Source: Bacteroidales bacterium (GTDB taxonomy: Bacteria > Bacteroidota > Bacteroidia > Bacteroidales > WCHB1-69). From it: DNA of 38,023 bases. Positions 25,600-35,014 of this stretch are shown piece after piece. Each line of letters opens with the position of its first letter. Within the stretch, counting starts at the first letter, position 1. Where the stretch lies: the NCBI GenBank assembly GCA_031287215.1, contig JAITTF010000205.1, positions 1-38,023 of the forward strand. The letters are read 5' to 3'. A program made the translations under genes and the position numbers. Under the pieces are notes generated by a model. It made no database searches, was not told where the DNA came from, and was given only the letters and a program-made list of their open reading frames with translations.

Positions 25600-27249
25600 A
25601 TGAATAAAAAACGACCCCACATATTTCTTTTGGCTCTCATTTTTTCTTTGCTATTAGTTCCCGGTAGGGCTCAAAATGATTTTGAAATTGTCAAGAATGC
25701 CGACATTTTTATTTCGGTATTAAGGGAACTAAATGCTAAATATGCAGATGAAATTTCACCCGGTACGCTGACCAAAACGGCTATTGATGCCATGTTGGGT
25801 AGCCTTGATCCTTATACAATCTACTACCCTGAATCGCAATTAGAAGATTTTAAGATCATGACTACCGGACAATATGGCGGCGTAGGTGCTGTAATCCAAT
25901 CTTATGGTAAAGATGTAGTTTTTGCGGAAATTTTTGAAGGTTCTCCTGCCGCTGAAGCTGGCTTATGGGCAGGCGATAAAATCGTGAAAATCAACAACCA
26001 AATGGTGTTAGATAGATTGCCCGATGAGGTGAATACTTACCTCAAAGGAGAACCCGGTACTAAATTGACCATAGAAGTCGAACGCCCGTCAACCGGAAAA
26101 AGAGAGGTCTTTAAGGTTACAAGAAGTGAAATCAAATTTCCTAATATTCCCTATTCCGGTATGTTAGACCAAAATATTGGCTACATTAAATTAGACCAAT
26201 TTATCGAGAAATCCGGCAGTGAAGTGAAAGATGCCTTCATAAAAATGAAAGGAGAAGGAATGAAATATTTAATTTTAGACCTCAGAAATAATGGCGGCGG
26301 ACTAATGAATGAAGCCATTAACATTATGAATATCTTCGTAGATAAAAACGTTACCATCACGCAAACTAAAGGAAAACTCAAAGAACAAACGATGTCTTTC
26401 AACACGCAAAACAGTGTTATTGATAAAAATATTCCGGTAGTAGTTTTAGTCAATGAGATGAGTGCTTCTGCCTCCGAAATTGTTGCCGGTGCTTTTCAAG
26501 ACTTAGACAGAGGGGTGATTATAGGAAAAAAAACTTTTGGTAAAGGTTTAGTACAGAATATTCTACCCTTAAGCTACAACTCTTCTCTTAAAATTACCAT
26601 CTCGAAATATTACATTCCCAGCGGTCGTTGTGTTCAAAACATAGATTATTTTTCTTCAGATACTAATGCCCTTAGGGTACACATCCCTGACTCCTTAGCG
26701 GTCGGCTTTAAGACCAAAAACGGCAGAACGGTTTATGATAAAGGAGGCATAGAACCCGATATTATCATGTCGGATAGTATGGTTAGCCCTGTTTTATTCT
26801 CTTTAGTCTATCATAATCTCATTTTTGATTTTGCTAATAAATATCATGCCGAACATCCTGAAATTACTACGGCAGATAAATTTGAAGTTACTGATGCTCT
26901 TTATAATGAGTTTATTGCATTTATTAAAGATAAAAATTATAACTATACCACTCCTTCAGAAATGGTGCTTAAAGATTTGAAAGAGGTTGCGCAAAGTGAA
27001 GGACATTTCAAGGCTATAGAAAAGGAAATTACAGCGTTAGAAAATAGACTTAAAAGCGAAAAAGATCAAGATATTATCACTTTTAAAAAGGAAATTGCCA
27101 ATTATCTTGCCGGCGAAATAGTGGTTCGTTACTATTATCAAAAAGGAAAAATTATGAACGCTTTATCTTACGATGAAGATATTATGGAAGCTAAAAAAGT
27201 GCTACTAAACTCCTCAAAATATAAGTCTATTTTATCCGGTAAAAAATAA
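25600..27249 (+). CDS. S41 family C-terminal processing peptidase (CtpA-like, PDZ)
   Basis: MLGSLDPYTIYYPE, PDZ GGVGAVIQSYG..AGLWAGDKIVKIN, LILDLRNNGGG, VNEMSASASEIVAGAFQDLDRGVIIGKKTFGKGLVQ. Confidence 0.93.
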   Translation: MNKKRPHIFLLALIFSLLLVPGRAQNDFEIVKNADIFISVLRELNAKYADEISPGTLTKTAIDAMLGSLDPYTIYYPESQLEDFKIMTTGQYGGVGAVIQSYGKDVVFAEIFEGSPAAEAGLWAGDKIVKINNQMVLDRLPDEVNTYLKGEPGTKLTIEVERPSTGKREVFKVTRSEIKFPNIPYSGMLDQNIGYIKLDQFIEKSGSEVKDAFIKMKGEGMKYLILDLRNNGGGLMNEAINIMNIFVDKNVTITQTKGKLKEQTMSFNTQNSVIDKNIPVVVLVNEMSASASEIVAGAFQDLDRGVIIGKKTFGKGLVQNILPLSYNSSLKITISKYYIPSGRCVQNIDYFSSDTNALRVHIPDSLAVGFKTKNGRTVYDKGGIEPDIIMSDSMVSPVLFSLVYHNLIFDFANKYHAEHPEITTADKFEVTDALYNEFIAFIKDKNYNYTTPSEMVLKDLKEVAQSEGHFKAIEKEITALENRLKSEKDQDIITFKKEIANYLAGEIVVRYYYQKGKIMNALSYDEDIMEAKKVLLNSSKYKSILSGKK

Positions 27250-27256
27250 AAACTAC

Positions 27257-28816
27257 TTGATGAGACATACCATTCATCAAAAAATACATTTTCTCTGCTT
27301 GTTGACCGTAGTAATATGTCTGCCTGTTTCTAAGTACGTGCTTAGTATGGGGGGCATTTTTATGGCAATCAACTGGGCTTTAGAGTGGAATTGGAAAGAA
27401 AAATGGCAGCTGTTGATGAAAAAAAAATCTATAGCGGTCATCGGCTGCTTCTATTTTGCACTTGCTCTGACGCTCTTTTTTACGGATAATTATAAACAAG
27501 GTTTTGATGATTTAATCGTACAACTGCCGTTACTCTATGGTCCTTTTGTGATAGGAACCTCTAAGCCGTTAGCTCAAAAGCAATATTTTCAGATATGTAA
27601 AGCTTTTGTTTTATCGGTGGTAGTAGCTACGATCATTTCGGTAATCTTTTACTGCTCTCATGAAATTGGGGATATTAGGAAAATTTCGCTCTATATCTCA
27701 CACATTCGTTTTAGTTTATTGATTCTGTTGGCGCTCTGTTTTTCAATTTTTTATACCTATACTCAAATAGACGCACTTTCGACCTCCGCAACCACATATC
27801 GTTGGGTAGAAATCTTCTGTTATACTATTTTTGCTATTTGGTTTATTATTTATCTTTTTATAGCACAAACACTTACAGGAATTGGAATCGCTATTTTTCT
27901 CGCATTTTTTACTTTGATTTGGTTTTTTATAAAAGTAAAAAAGAGTGCTGTTCGCATTGTTTTTTCGCTCTTTTTAATCATGCTCATCTCCTTTTGCGGA
28001 TATACCGGGTATTTGTGTTACACGTTTTTGCATGTAGAAAAAACAGCCGTAGCCACTTTAACACAATTTTCTAAATCGGGTTCTTTATATCAACATGATT
28101 TCAATTCTATCATTGAAAACGGACAATATGCAGGTCTATACGTCGCTCCGGACGAGTTAGCTCAGACCTGGCAAGAGCAAAGTCAATTGCCCTATAATGA
28201 TACTTTAAAAAATGTATTGATTCGGTATCTCAATTCTAAATCTCTCACTAAAGACCGAGAAGGAGTTTTAGCTTTATCGCCAATAGACCTTCAAAATATT
28301 GAAAACGGTATCCCTAATTACTACTATACGGAAAGGTTTGGTATCAAAAAAGCACTTTATCCCATTTTATTTTCCATCTCTTCTCATCAAATCAACAATT
28401 CTACCTTGTTACAAAGAGTAGAATTATGGAAAATGAGCATTTTTGCTATTCAAAAGCATTTTTGGACAGGTGGGGGGATAGGAGACCATAAATTAGCTAT
28501 AGATCAAGAAATTATTGCCCATCAATCCACGTTGATGGAGAAGAAAAATATGGGAGCACACAATCAATTTTTAAGCTATTTTCTTATTGGAGGAGTATTT
28601 TTATTCCTTTATTTTGTCTTTATTCTGATATATCCTGTTATCTTTTTAAAAAAATATAAAAACTTGTCCTATTTGCTCTTTTTTTTCATCATTTTCTGGT
28701 CATTATTTACAGAAGATACTTTAGGGACTCAAACAGGCGTTACGCTGTATGCTTTTTTCAACGGATTTCTTTTGTATGGCAAAGAAGAGACCCCAATATC
28801 CACAATAGAATCATAA
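27257..28816 (+). CDS. O-antigen ligase/polymerase-like polytopic membrane protein
   Basis: About 10 TM segments and a large periplasmic loop; GGIGDHKLAI...MGAHNQFLSYFLIGGVFLFLYF resembles the Wzy/WaaL signature. Confidence 0.78.
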   Translation: MMRHTIHQKIHFLCLLTVVICLPVSKYVLSMGGIFMAINWALEWNWKEKWQLLMKKKSIAVIGCFYFALALTLFFTDNYKQGFDDLIVQLPLLYGPFVIGTSKPLAQKQYFQICKAFVLSVVVATIISVIFYCSHEIGDIRKISLYISHIRFSLLILLALCFSIFYTYTQIDALSTSATTYRWVEIFCYTIFAIWFIIYLFIAQTLTGIGIAIFLAFFTLIWFFIKVKKSAVRIVFSLFLIMLISFCGYTGYLCYTFLHVEKTAVATLTQFSKSGSLYQHDFNSIIENGQYAGLYVAPDELAQTWQEQSQLPYNDTLKNVLIRYLNSKSLTKDREGVLALSPIDLQNIENGIPNYYYTERFGIKKALYPILFSISSHQINNSTLLQRVELWKMSIFAIQKHFWTGGGIGDHKLAIDQEIIAHQSTLMEKKNMGAHNQFLSYFLIGGVFLFLYFVFILIYPVIFLKKYKNLSYLLFFFIIFWSLFTEDTLGTQTGVTLYAFFNGFLLYGKEETPISTIES

Positions 28817-28826
28817 TTATTTAAGT

Positions 28827-29309
28827 ATGAAAACAATAGATTTAACTATTACCACCCAACATTACGAATCATTGTCAGAATTATCTGAAGAGATGCAGCA
28901 GTTGGTAGCTGCAGCCAAACAGAGTGCTTCAAGGGCGTATGCTCCTTATTCACAATTTAAGGTAGGTGCCGCCATTTTGCTTCAAAATGGGGAGGTAATT
29001 ACCGGCAATAATCAAGAGAATGCCGCCTATCCGTCCGGGTTGTGTGCTGAACGGACAGCAGCATTTTATGCCTCTTCACAATATCCAAACACTCCATTTT
29101 TACAGTTGGCAATCTTTGCTACCGGCAGCAAAGGCACCCTATCAAAACCGGTAACGCCTTGTGGCAGTTGCCGACAAGCCTTGTTGGAGTACGAAAACAA
29201 ATTCAAAAATAACATCACCATCATTCTTGCCAACGACCAAGAGTGTTATGTTTTAGATTCGATAAAATCACTCCTTCCCTTCTCTTTTGGGATGGATGAT
29301 TTGGTGTAA
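28827..29309 (+). CDS. cdd: Cytidine deaminase
   Basis: SRAYAPYSQFKVGAAILLQNGEVITGNNQENAAYPSGLCAERTAAFYA and CGSCRQALLEY. Confidence 0.95.
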   Translation: MKTIDLTITTQHYESLSELSEEMQQLVAAAKQSASRAYAPYSQFKVGAAILLQNGEVITGNNQENAAYPSGLCAERTAAFYASSQYPNTPFLQLAIFATGSKGTLSKPVTPCGSCRQALLEYENKFKNNITIILANDQECYVLDSIKSLLPFSFGMDDLV

Positions 29310-29326
29310 TCGGCGTAAATTTTCTT

Positions 29327-31393
29327 TTACTTCAAATAACCATCCAACCATCTAAAAAATTCTCTTTGCCAGAGGATTGAATTTTGTGGTTTTAAGACAA
29401 AATGGCTCTCATCAGAAAAAAAGAGAAAACGGCTGGGAATGCCTTTCATTTGAGCTGCATCAAAAGCTTGCATCCCTTCGGTATAAGGGATTCTAAAGTC
29501 ATTGCCACCATGAATAACCAACAACGGGGTATCCCAATTGCCGATAAATTTATGGGGAGAAAATTCGTAACTCTTGGGAGTTGGATTTTCCCAAAAAGCA
29601 CCCCCAATATCATGATTTGCAAAAAACAGCTCTTCCGTAGTGCCATACCAACTTTCAAAATTGAACATACCACAATGAGCAATAAAGCATTTAAAACGCT
29701 TTTGATGATGTCCGGCAAGCCAATAGACAGAAAAACCACCATAACTGGCACCTACAGCTCCCAGACGGTTGGCATCAACATAAGGCTCTTTAGCCATAAA
29801 ATCTATTGCCGACAGATAATCTTTCATGTTTTGTCCACCGTAATCCAAACTAATCTGGTCATTCCACTCCTGTCCAAATCCGGGAAGCCCTCTTCTATTG
29901 GGAGCTACAATAATATAACCATGAGCCGCCATAATTTGGAAATTCCAACGGTATGAAAAAAATTGACTTACAGGTGATTGAGGACCACCTTCACAATACA
30001 ACAATGTAGGATAGGTTTTAGTAGAATCAAAATTGGGCGGTAATATAACCCACGTAAGCATTGGTTTACCGTCAGTGGTAGTGATCCATTTTGCAACGGT
30101 TTCGCCCATCGTTATTTTAGCAAGTACCTCATCATTAGTATGGGTAATCTGTCTTTCAGCTCCATCATTGCAATTAATAGCAAACAATTCAGCAGGCAAC
30201 GAATGCTTTGTTTTGCTGGTTACTAATTGATCTTCAGCGGCTAATGCTAATGAGTGATAATCTTGTTCTCCTTTAGTCAGTTTTTTGATTTGATGGTCTG
30301 CAATTGACAGTTCATAAACTTGATAAGTACCTGAAATACAACTTAAAAACCACATTTTTTTACCATCTTTACTCCAAACAAAATCGGTACAACTTTGATC
30401 AAAATCTTTAGAGTAATCTTCCGAAATTCCGGTGTTAAAATCGTGAATAAACAGACGTTGTTTGTCCGACTCAAAACCATCGGTTTTCATACTTGACCAA
30501 GCGATTTTTGAACCGTCAGGAGAAAACACAGGAGCTAAATCATATCCCAAATTATCGGCAGTGATATTTTTAGTCTGTTTATTTTTAATATTATAGATAA
30601 AAACATCCGTATTAGTACTTTCTGCAAATGCTTTCCCCGACAATCGTTTACAAGTATATGCTAAAGATTTGTTGTCGGAAGACCAAACCAGGTCTGTAGC
30701 ATCAAATTTTTCTGTATTTAATAGGTCAACACTATTTTCAAAAGAGGGATAATCAGCAACAAAGAGATGTTCATAACTACCATCATTCCAATGGTCCCAA
30801 TGACGATACATCAGATCATCGTATATCATGCCGGTAGCTAATGGCAGGTCAGGGTAACGATCTACAATAGTAGGGTCAACTTGAACGGTCTTAAAGTAAG
30901 CAACATGTTTCATATCAGGGGCAAAGCTCAAGCTATTGATTCCACCTTCAATATTCGTAATTTGTTGAACATCAGAACCATCTAAATTACATTCAAAAGC
31001 CTGAACGGTTTCATCGTCCACATCGCGAAGAAAAATCACCTTCTTACCATCCGGTCTCCAAATAGCACCAAACTCATTTTGTGGGGTTGTAGTAAGTTGT
31101 GTAGGTTCTCCTCCGGCAACGGGAATCGTAAAAACCTCTTGATTCCCTTTATTTTTCTTATAGTCAAAGTATTTGACCGTATAGAGCAACATTTTGCCAT
31201 CGGGAGAGAGTTGAGGATCTGCCACTCTTCCAAGATACCACAGAATCTCTTCGGTAAGCACTCCTTTGGAGAAATCGGGAACTTCACGATTTTCTTTCGT
31301 AATCAAGTTTTCATCTTTAACTGTAACTTTTTTTTCTTGACATGAACTCATGACGATAAGAATTAAGAATAGAGTAGAAAGGATTTTTTTCAT
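29327..31393 (-). CDS. S9 family peptidase (prolyl oligopeptidase/acylaminoacyl peptidase-like), lipoprotein
   Basis: Lipobox LIVMSSC; beta-propeller repeats; GASYGGFSVYWLAG, CEGGPQSPVSQFFSYRWNFQIMAAHGYIIVAPNRRGLPGFG, GGNDFRIPY, DESHFV. Confidence 0.92.
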   Translation of the reverse strand: MKKILSTLFLILIVMSSCQEKKVTVKDENLITKENREVPDFSKGVLTEEILWYLGRVADPQLSPDGKMLLYTVKYFDYKKNKGNQEVFTIPVAGGEPTQLTTTPQNEFGAIWRPDGKKVIFLRDVDDETVQAFECNLDGSDVQQITNIEGGINSLSFAPDMKHVAYFKTVQVDPTIVDRYPDLPLATGMIYDDLMYRHWDHWNDGSYEHLFVADYPSFENSVDLLNTEKFDATDLVWSSDNKSLAYTCKRLSGKAFAESTNTDVFIYNIKNKQTKNITADNLGYDLAPVFSPDGSKIAWSSMKTDGFESDKQRLFIHDFNTGISEDYSKDFDQSCTDFVWSKDGKKMWFLSCISGTYQVYELSIADHQIKKLTKGEQDYHSLALAAEDQLVTSKTKHSLPAELFAINCNDGAERQITHTNDEVLAKITMGETVAKWITTTDGKPMLTWVILPPNFDSTKTYPTLLYCEGGPQSPVSQFFSYRWNFQIMAAHGYIIVAPNRRGLPGFGQEWNDQISLDYGGQNMKDYLSAIDFMAKEPYVDANRLGAVGASYGGFSVYWLAGHHQKRFKCFIAHCGMFNFESWYGTTEELFFANHDIGGAFWENPTPKSYEFSPHKFIGNWDTPLLVIHGGNDFRIPYTEGMQAFDAAQMKGIPSRFLFFSDESHFVLKPQNSILWQREFFRWLDGYLK

Positions 31394-31408
31394 ACTAATA
31401 AATTTATA

Positions 31409-33037
31409 TTAATTATTTTTGTTGTTATTTTTTTCTATAACATTTTCTCCTTTGATCACCGATATTGCCTTCAATACCGTTTTATCACTACTGTTAATAA
31501 TCTGATAAAAGGCTTTGTTTTGGTAAAGGTTTTTGCCGACAAATGCTTTGAGCCACAATTTCAACTCTTTTTTGGAAGTTTCATTAAGCACAACAGGATG
31601 TGCACCATTTTTAACATTGTAAGCTTTTACTAACTCATTACACAACGACTCTTCTACAAACATTTTCTTGATAAAATCTTCCGGTGTAGCATAAATTGAT
31701 TTTAGATTTTTACTGTTTTTTGTAGTATAATCAAAGGCAAATTGGGTAAAAACGGAAGAGTTGGCAATCATATTAAAAGGAATAAGAGTACTATCTCTAC
31801 CTATAGGCACAAAATAGTCGGGCATAATACCACCACCACCATAGACAACACGCCCTTTTTTAGTAAAATGTTTCAATTTTTCGTCAAACTTAACATTAGC
31901 AGTAGAATCCATTTCTCCATTTTGAAAACGATTTAAGACCTCTTCAGAATAGGCTTCCACACCGTTGATGTACTGTTTTTGAATAGATCTTCCACTGGGA
32001 GTATGGTATCTTGAGGTGGTAAGACGTATATTGGAATGGTCAACCAATTCAAATTGCTGTTGTACCAATCCCTTCCCAAAAGAGCGTCTTCCTACGATCC
32101 ATCCTCTATCATTGTCCTGAACAGCTCCGGCAACAACTTCGGAAGCAGAAGCACTAAAATCGTCAATCAAAACTACTAAAGTTCCTTTCTCAAACTGACC
32201 ATATTTAGTAGCAAGATAGCTTTGCGACTTAGCATGTAACCCTTCTGTATAGACAATCAAATCATCTGCCGGAAGCAGTTCATCACAAACAGCAATAGCT
32301 GCATCTAAATAACCACCGGAGTTACCTCTAAGGTCAAGAATGAGTTTTTGCATTCCCAAATTGATTAACTTAAAAAGGGCACGTGAAAACTCGTCTGCTG
32401 TAGTAGCTCCAAATTGGTCTATCCTGATGTAACCAATATCATTTTGAACCATATAGTAAGTATCCACCGTATAGGTAGGAATTTTATCACGTATCAATTC
32501 AAAATGATTCACTGTGGGCACTCCTTGACGTAGAATGCCTAACTTAACTTTGCTGTTTTTAGCACCTCGCAGTCTATTGAGCACATCTTCATTGGAGATG
32601 CCTACCCCTGCAAAATGCTCCTCATCAACCAGCACAATGCGATCGCCGGTAAAGATGCCCACTTTATCTGCCGGTCCACCGGAAATGACCGCAACTACCG
32701 TTACCGTATCGTTGATGATCGAAAACTGAACTCCAATACCATCAAAAGAGCCGTTGAGTTGCTCTTGCAGGATCTTATTATCCACAGCATTGGCGTACGT
32801 AGAGTGAGGGTCTAAACTTTGAAGCATGCCCGTGATGGCTGCCTCCATCAATTTATCATTATTCACCGTATCCATGTAATAATGGTCGATATATTGCAAA
32901 ACTTGCTCAAGTTTAGTCAAATTACCCTTTGTTCTTTTATTGGCAGGTTGAATAAAGATAAAAGCCACCGTAATTCCCAATAAAAAAGGGAATAAAAAAA
33001 GGATTATTTTTCTAAATTTGGTTCCGGATTTTTCCAT
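31409..33037 (-). CDS. S41 family C-terminal processing peptidase (PDZ)
   Basis: MLQSLDPHSTYANA, DGIGVQFSIIND, KLILDLRGNSGGYLDAAI, DDFSASASEVVAGAVQDNDRGWIVGRRSFGKGLVQQQF. Confidence 0.94.
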   Translation of the reverse strand: MEKSGTKFRKIILFLFPFLLGITVAFIFIQPANKRTKGNLTKLEQVLQYIDHYYMDTVNNDKLMEAAITGMLQSLDPHSTYANAVDNKILQEQLNGSFDGIGVQFSIINDTVTVVAVISGGPADKVGIFTGDRIVLVDEEHFAGVGISNEDVLNRLRGAKNSKVKLGILRQGVPTVNHFELIRDKIPTYTVDTYYMVQNDIGYIRIDQFGATTADEFSRALFKLINLGMQKLILDLRGNSGGYLDAAIAVCDELLPADDLIVYTEGLHAKSQSYLATKYGQFEKGTLVVLIDDFSASASEVVAGAVQDNDRGWIVGRRSFGKGLVQQQFELVDHSNIRLTTSRYHTPSGRSIQKQYINGVEAYSEEVLNRFQNGEMDSTANVKFDEKLKHFTKKGRVVYGGGGIMPDYFVPIGRDSTLIPFNMIANSSVFTQFAFDYTTKNSKNLKSIYATPEDFIKKMFVEESLCNELVKAYNVKNGAHPVVLNETSKKELKLWLKAFVGKNLYQNKAFYQIINSSDKTVLKAISVIKGENVIEKNNNKNN

Positions 33038-33119
33038 TGTTAATGCTCTAAAGTTTTATAGTTTCAACATATTGTTGCATAAACGCAATAATTAGTAATA
33101 AATTGTTTTAAGAGTAGCC

Positions 33120-34229
33120 TTAGAATTGCAGTAAAATTCCCAAGCTGCCTACTGTGGCACCGATGAATAATTTGATAAGTTTGACTTTGACAAAATTCAT
33201 TCTCGATTCGGCTACTAAAGGTAAAGCACTGTGCCCCTCCTGAACAATAAAATTTGCCAAAAGAATAGAAAACGGTATTACTCCATTGAAATACAAGATA
33301 ATAAAAATCAAATGTGGTCCCGATTCGGGTATTAAACCGATCAGAAGTGCAAATAACAATACTACAAAAACAGCCCACTCATTGCCGGAGAGAAAACTAT
33401 TGATATCAATAAAATTAAGGAGTAAATGTACCCCCATTAAGATTCCAAATGTCCATAAAAATAGCGACCAAAAATGCTGTTTAATAACATGATCCCATAA
33501 ATGCGATTTGATAAAATGGTTGGAAGTAAACGCCACAATCATCAATACACAAAGTCCGAAAAGTGCGAATAAAATGATCTCCCATGATATGCCTTGATGT
33601 GTCTCAATATCAGGATGAAAACCCGAAATCATAATATGAGAGTGTCCAAAACTACCTGATAATAAAAGCAATAGATAAAAAATCAGACCCACAATGAGGA
33701 TGATTTTTGTTGATGAATATTGGGTAATATTCCTAAAAGACCATAATTTATCATGAGAAGGATGATGGTGGTGCGCATCGTCGTGTAACTCTTCATGATC
33801 CGCTTCATGTAAGGCAAAATGATGCCCTTTAAAGTGATTGTCTTTTTTGAAAAAAGTGATGACAATACCCGCAATGATGCCTATGACTAACAACAACGAA
33901 GAAACTAACAGCGTGATTTTAGGACTGTAAGCAACTAAAACGAAAACCTCATCCCCGAGACTGCTAATCAAACCCGCAACCAGTGCCCCAAAAGAGAGCA
34001 TCTGATGGGTAAAAAGAGATACCACCGTAAACCCTCCAAGACACCCCGGAATTAAACCCAAAAATGCAGATGTAACAATTTGTAAACAAGGATGTTGATG
34101 TAGATTACTTGTCCATTTTCCGAAAGAAAAAACATGAACAAATTCAAGCAACAACAACATAATCATCACCAACGCCGTAATAAATACAGCATTCGGAAGT
34201 ACTTCTTTAAGAATATCAAGGAGAAACAC
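33120..34229 (-). CDS. Putative 10TM heavy-metal exporter (ArsP_2/putative Mn transporter-like) with His-rich loop
   Basis: GLIPGCLGGFTVVSLFTHQMLSFGALVAGLISSLGDEVFVL and GLIPESGPHLIFIILYFNGVIPFSILLANFIVQEGHSALPLVAESR; loop HHFALHEADHEELHDDAHHHHPSHD. Confidence 0.75.
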   Translation of the reverse strand: MFLLDILKEVLPNAVFITALVMIMLLLLEFVHVFSFGKWTSNLHQHPCLQIVTSAFLGLIPGCLGGFTVVSLFTHQMLSFGALVAGLISSLGDEVFVLVAYSPKITLLVSSLLLVIGIIAGIVITFFKKDNHFKGHHFALHEADHEELHDDAHHHHPSHDKLWSFRNITQYSSTKIILIVGLIFYLLLLLSGSFGHSHIMISGFHPDIETHQGISWEIILFALFGLCVLMIVAFTSNHFIKSHLWDHVIKQHFWSLFLWTFGILMGVHLLLNFIDINSFLSGNEWAVFVVLLFALLIGLIPESGPHLIFIILYFNGVIPFSILLANFIVQEGHSALPLVAESRMNFVKVKLIKLFIGATVGSLGILLQF

Positions 34230-34236
34230 CTACCTT

Positions 34237-34815
34237 TTAGATGTTATTCTTTTTGACTTCAAAATAGGCTTGATCATGCAGACAAGCCGGACATTTTGCA
34301 GGTGCAGCTTTGCCGGTAAAAATAAAACCACAATTTCTACATTGCCAAACTACCGGCTCGTCTTTAGCAAACACTTTGTCCGTTTCAATGTTAGTAATAA
34401 AAGCTCTAAAGCGTTCTTCATGTCCTTTTTCAGCTACCGAAATATTTTTGTACATCGCGGCAATTTCCATAAAACCCTCTTCTTTGGCAACTTCTGCAAA
34501 ATGAGGATACATCTCAGACCACTCTTCGTTTTCGCCATGTGCGCTTTCGTAAAGATTTGCTAAAGTAGTTCCTATAACTCCCGCCGGGAAAGAAGCTGTA
34601 ATTTCTAAAGTGCCGCCTTCTAAATATTTAAACATTCTTTCAGCATGTTCTTTTTCTTGGTCAGCAGTTTCTGTAAAAATAGCTGCGATTTGTTCATAAC
34701 CCTCTTTTTTTGCTTTGCTTGCAAAATAGGTGTAACGCATGCGAGCTTGTGATTCGCCCGCAAAAGACATCATAAGATGTTTTTCGGTTTGTGTTCCTTT
34801 AATACTGTGTGCCAT
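34237..34815 (-). CDS. rbr: Rubrerythrin
   Basis: FAGESQARMRYTYFASKAKKEGYEQIAAIFTETADQEKEHAERMF, second ExxH, C-terminal rubredoxin-like WQCRNCGFIFTGKAAPAKCPACLHDQAYFE. Confidence 0.96.
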   Translation of the reverse strand: MAHSIKGTQTEKHLMMSFAGESQARMRYTYFASKAKKEGYEQIAAIFTETADQEKEHAERMFKYLEGGTLEITASFPAGVIGTTLANLYESAHGENEEWSEMYPHFAEVAKEEGFMEIAAMYKNISVAEKGHEERFRAFITNIETDKVFAKDEPVVWQCRNCGFIFTGKAAPAKCPACLHDQAYFEVKKNNI

Positions 34816-34866
34816 AATAATTTGTATTTAATATTATTTTTTGTTTTTGACTTATTTACAAGGGTA

Positions 34867-34874
34867 CAAAGTTA
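34867..34874 (-). promoter_or_regulatory. TAACTTTG -7 element for rbr-exporter
   Basis: TAnnTTTG match 52 bp upstream of rbr. Confidence 0.4.
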
Positions 34875-34988
34875 CAAAAAAAAATTCATACTTGGATATT
34901 TATTTTTTAACTAAAAAAAAATCACGATTAACGATTAAACAAAAACAAATTAACTCCTAACAACAATTGGCTCAATCATTATTTTTAG

Positions 34989-34996
34989 TACTTTTG
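34989..34996 (+). promoter_or_regulatory. TACTTTTG -7 element for the GT4/GT2 pair
   Basis: TAnnTTTG match upstream of 35015. Confidence 0.4.
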
Positions 34997-35014
34997 TAGT
35001 CTTCATAATGAACG

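Noticed and set aside
27802-28074. Plus-strand 90-aa alternative-frame ORF inside the O-antigen ligase-like gene
   Set aside because: Overlaps TM codons of the main frame; composition-driven.
29402-29956. Plus-strand 184-aa ORF inside the S9 peptidase
   Set aside because: Antisense to the catalytic domain of an intact peptidase.
34925-34938. Short tandem CGATTAACGATTA upstream of GT4
   Set aside because: Only two 7-nt units in AT-rich sequence; plausible by chance.
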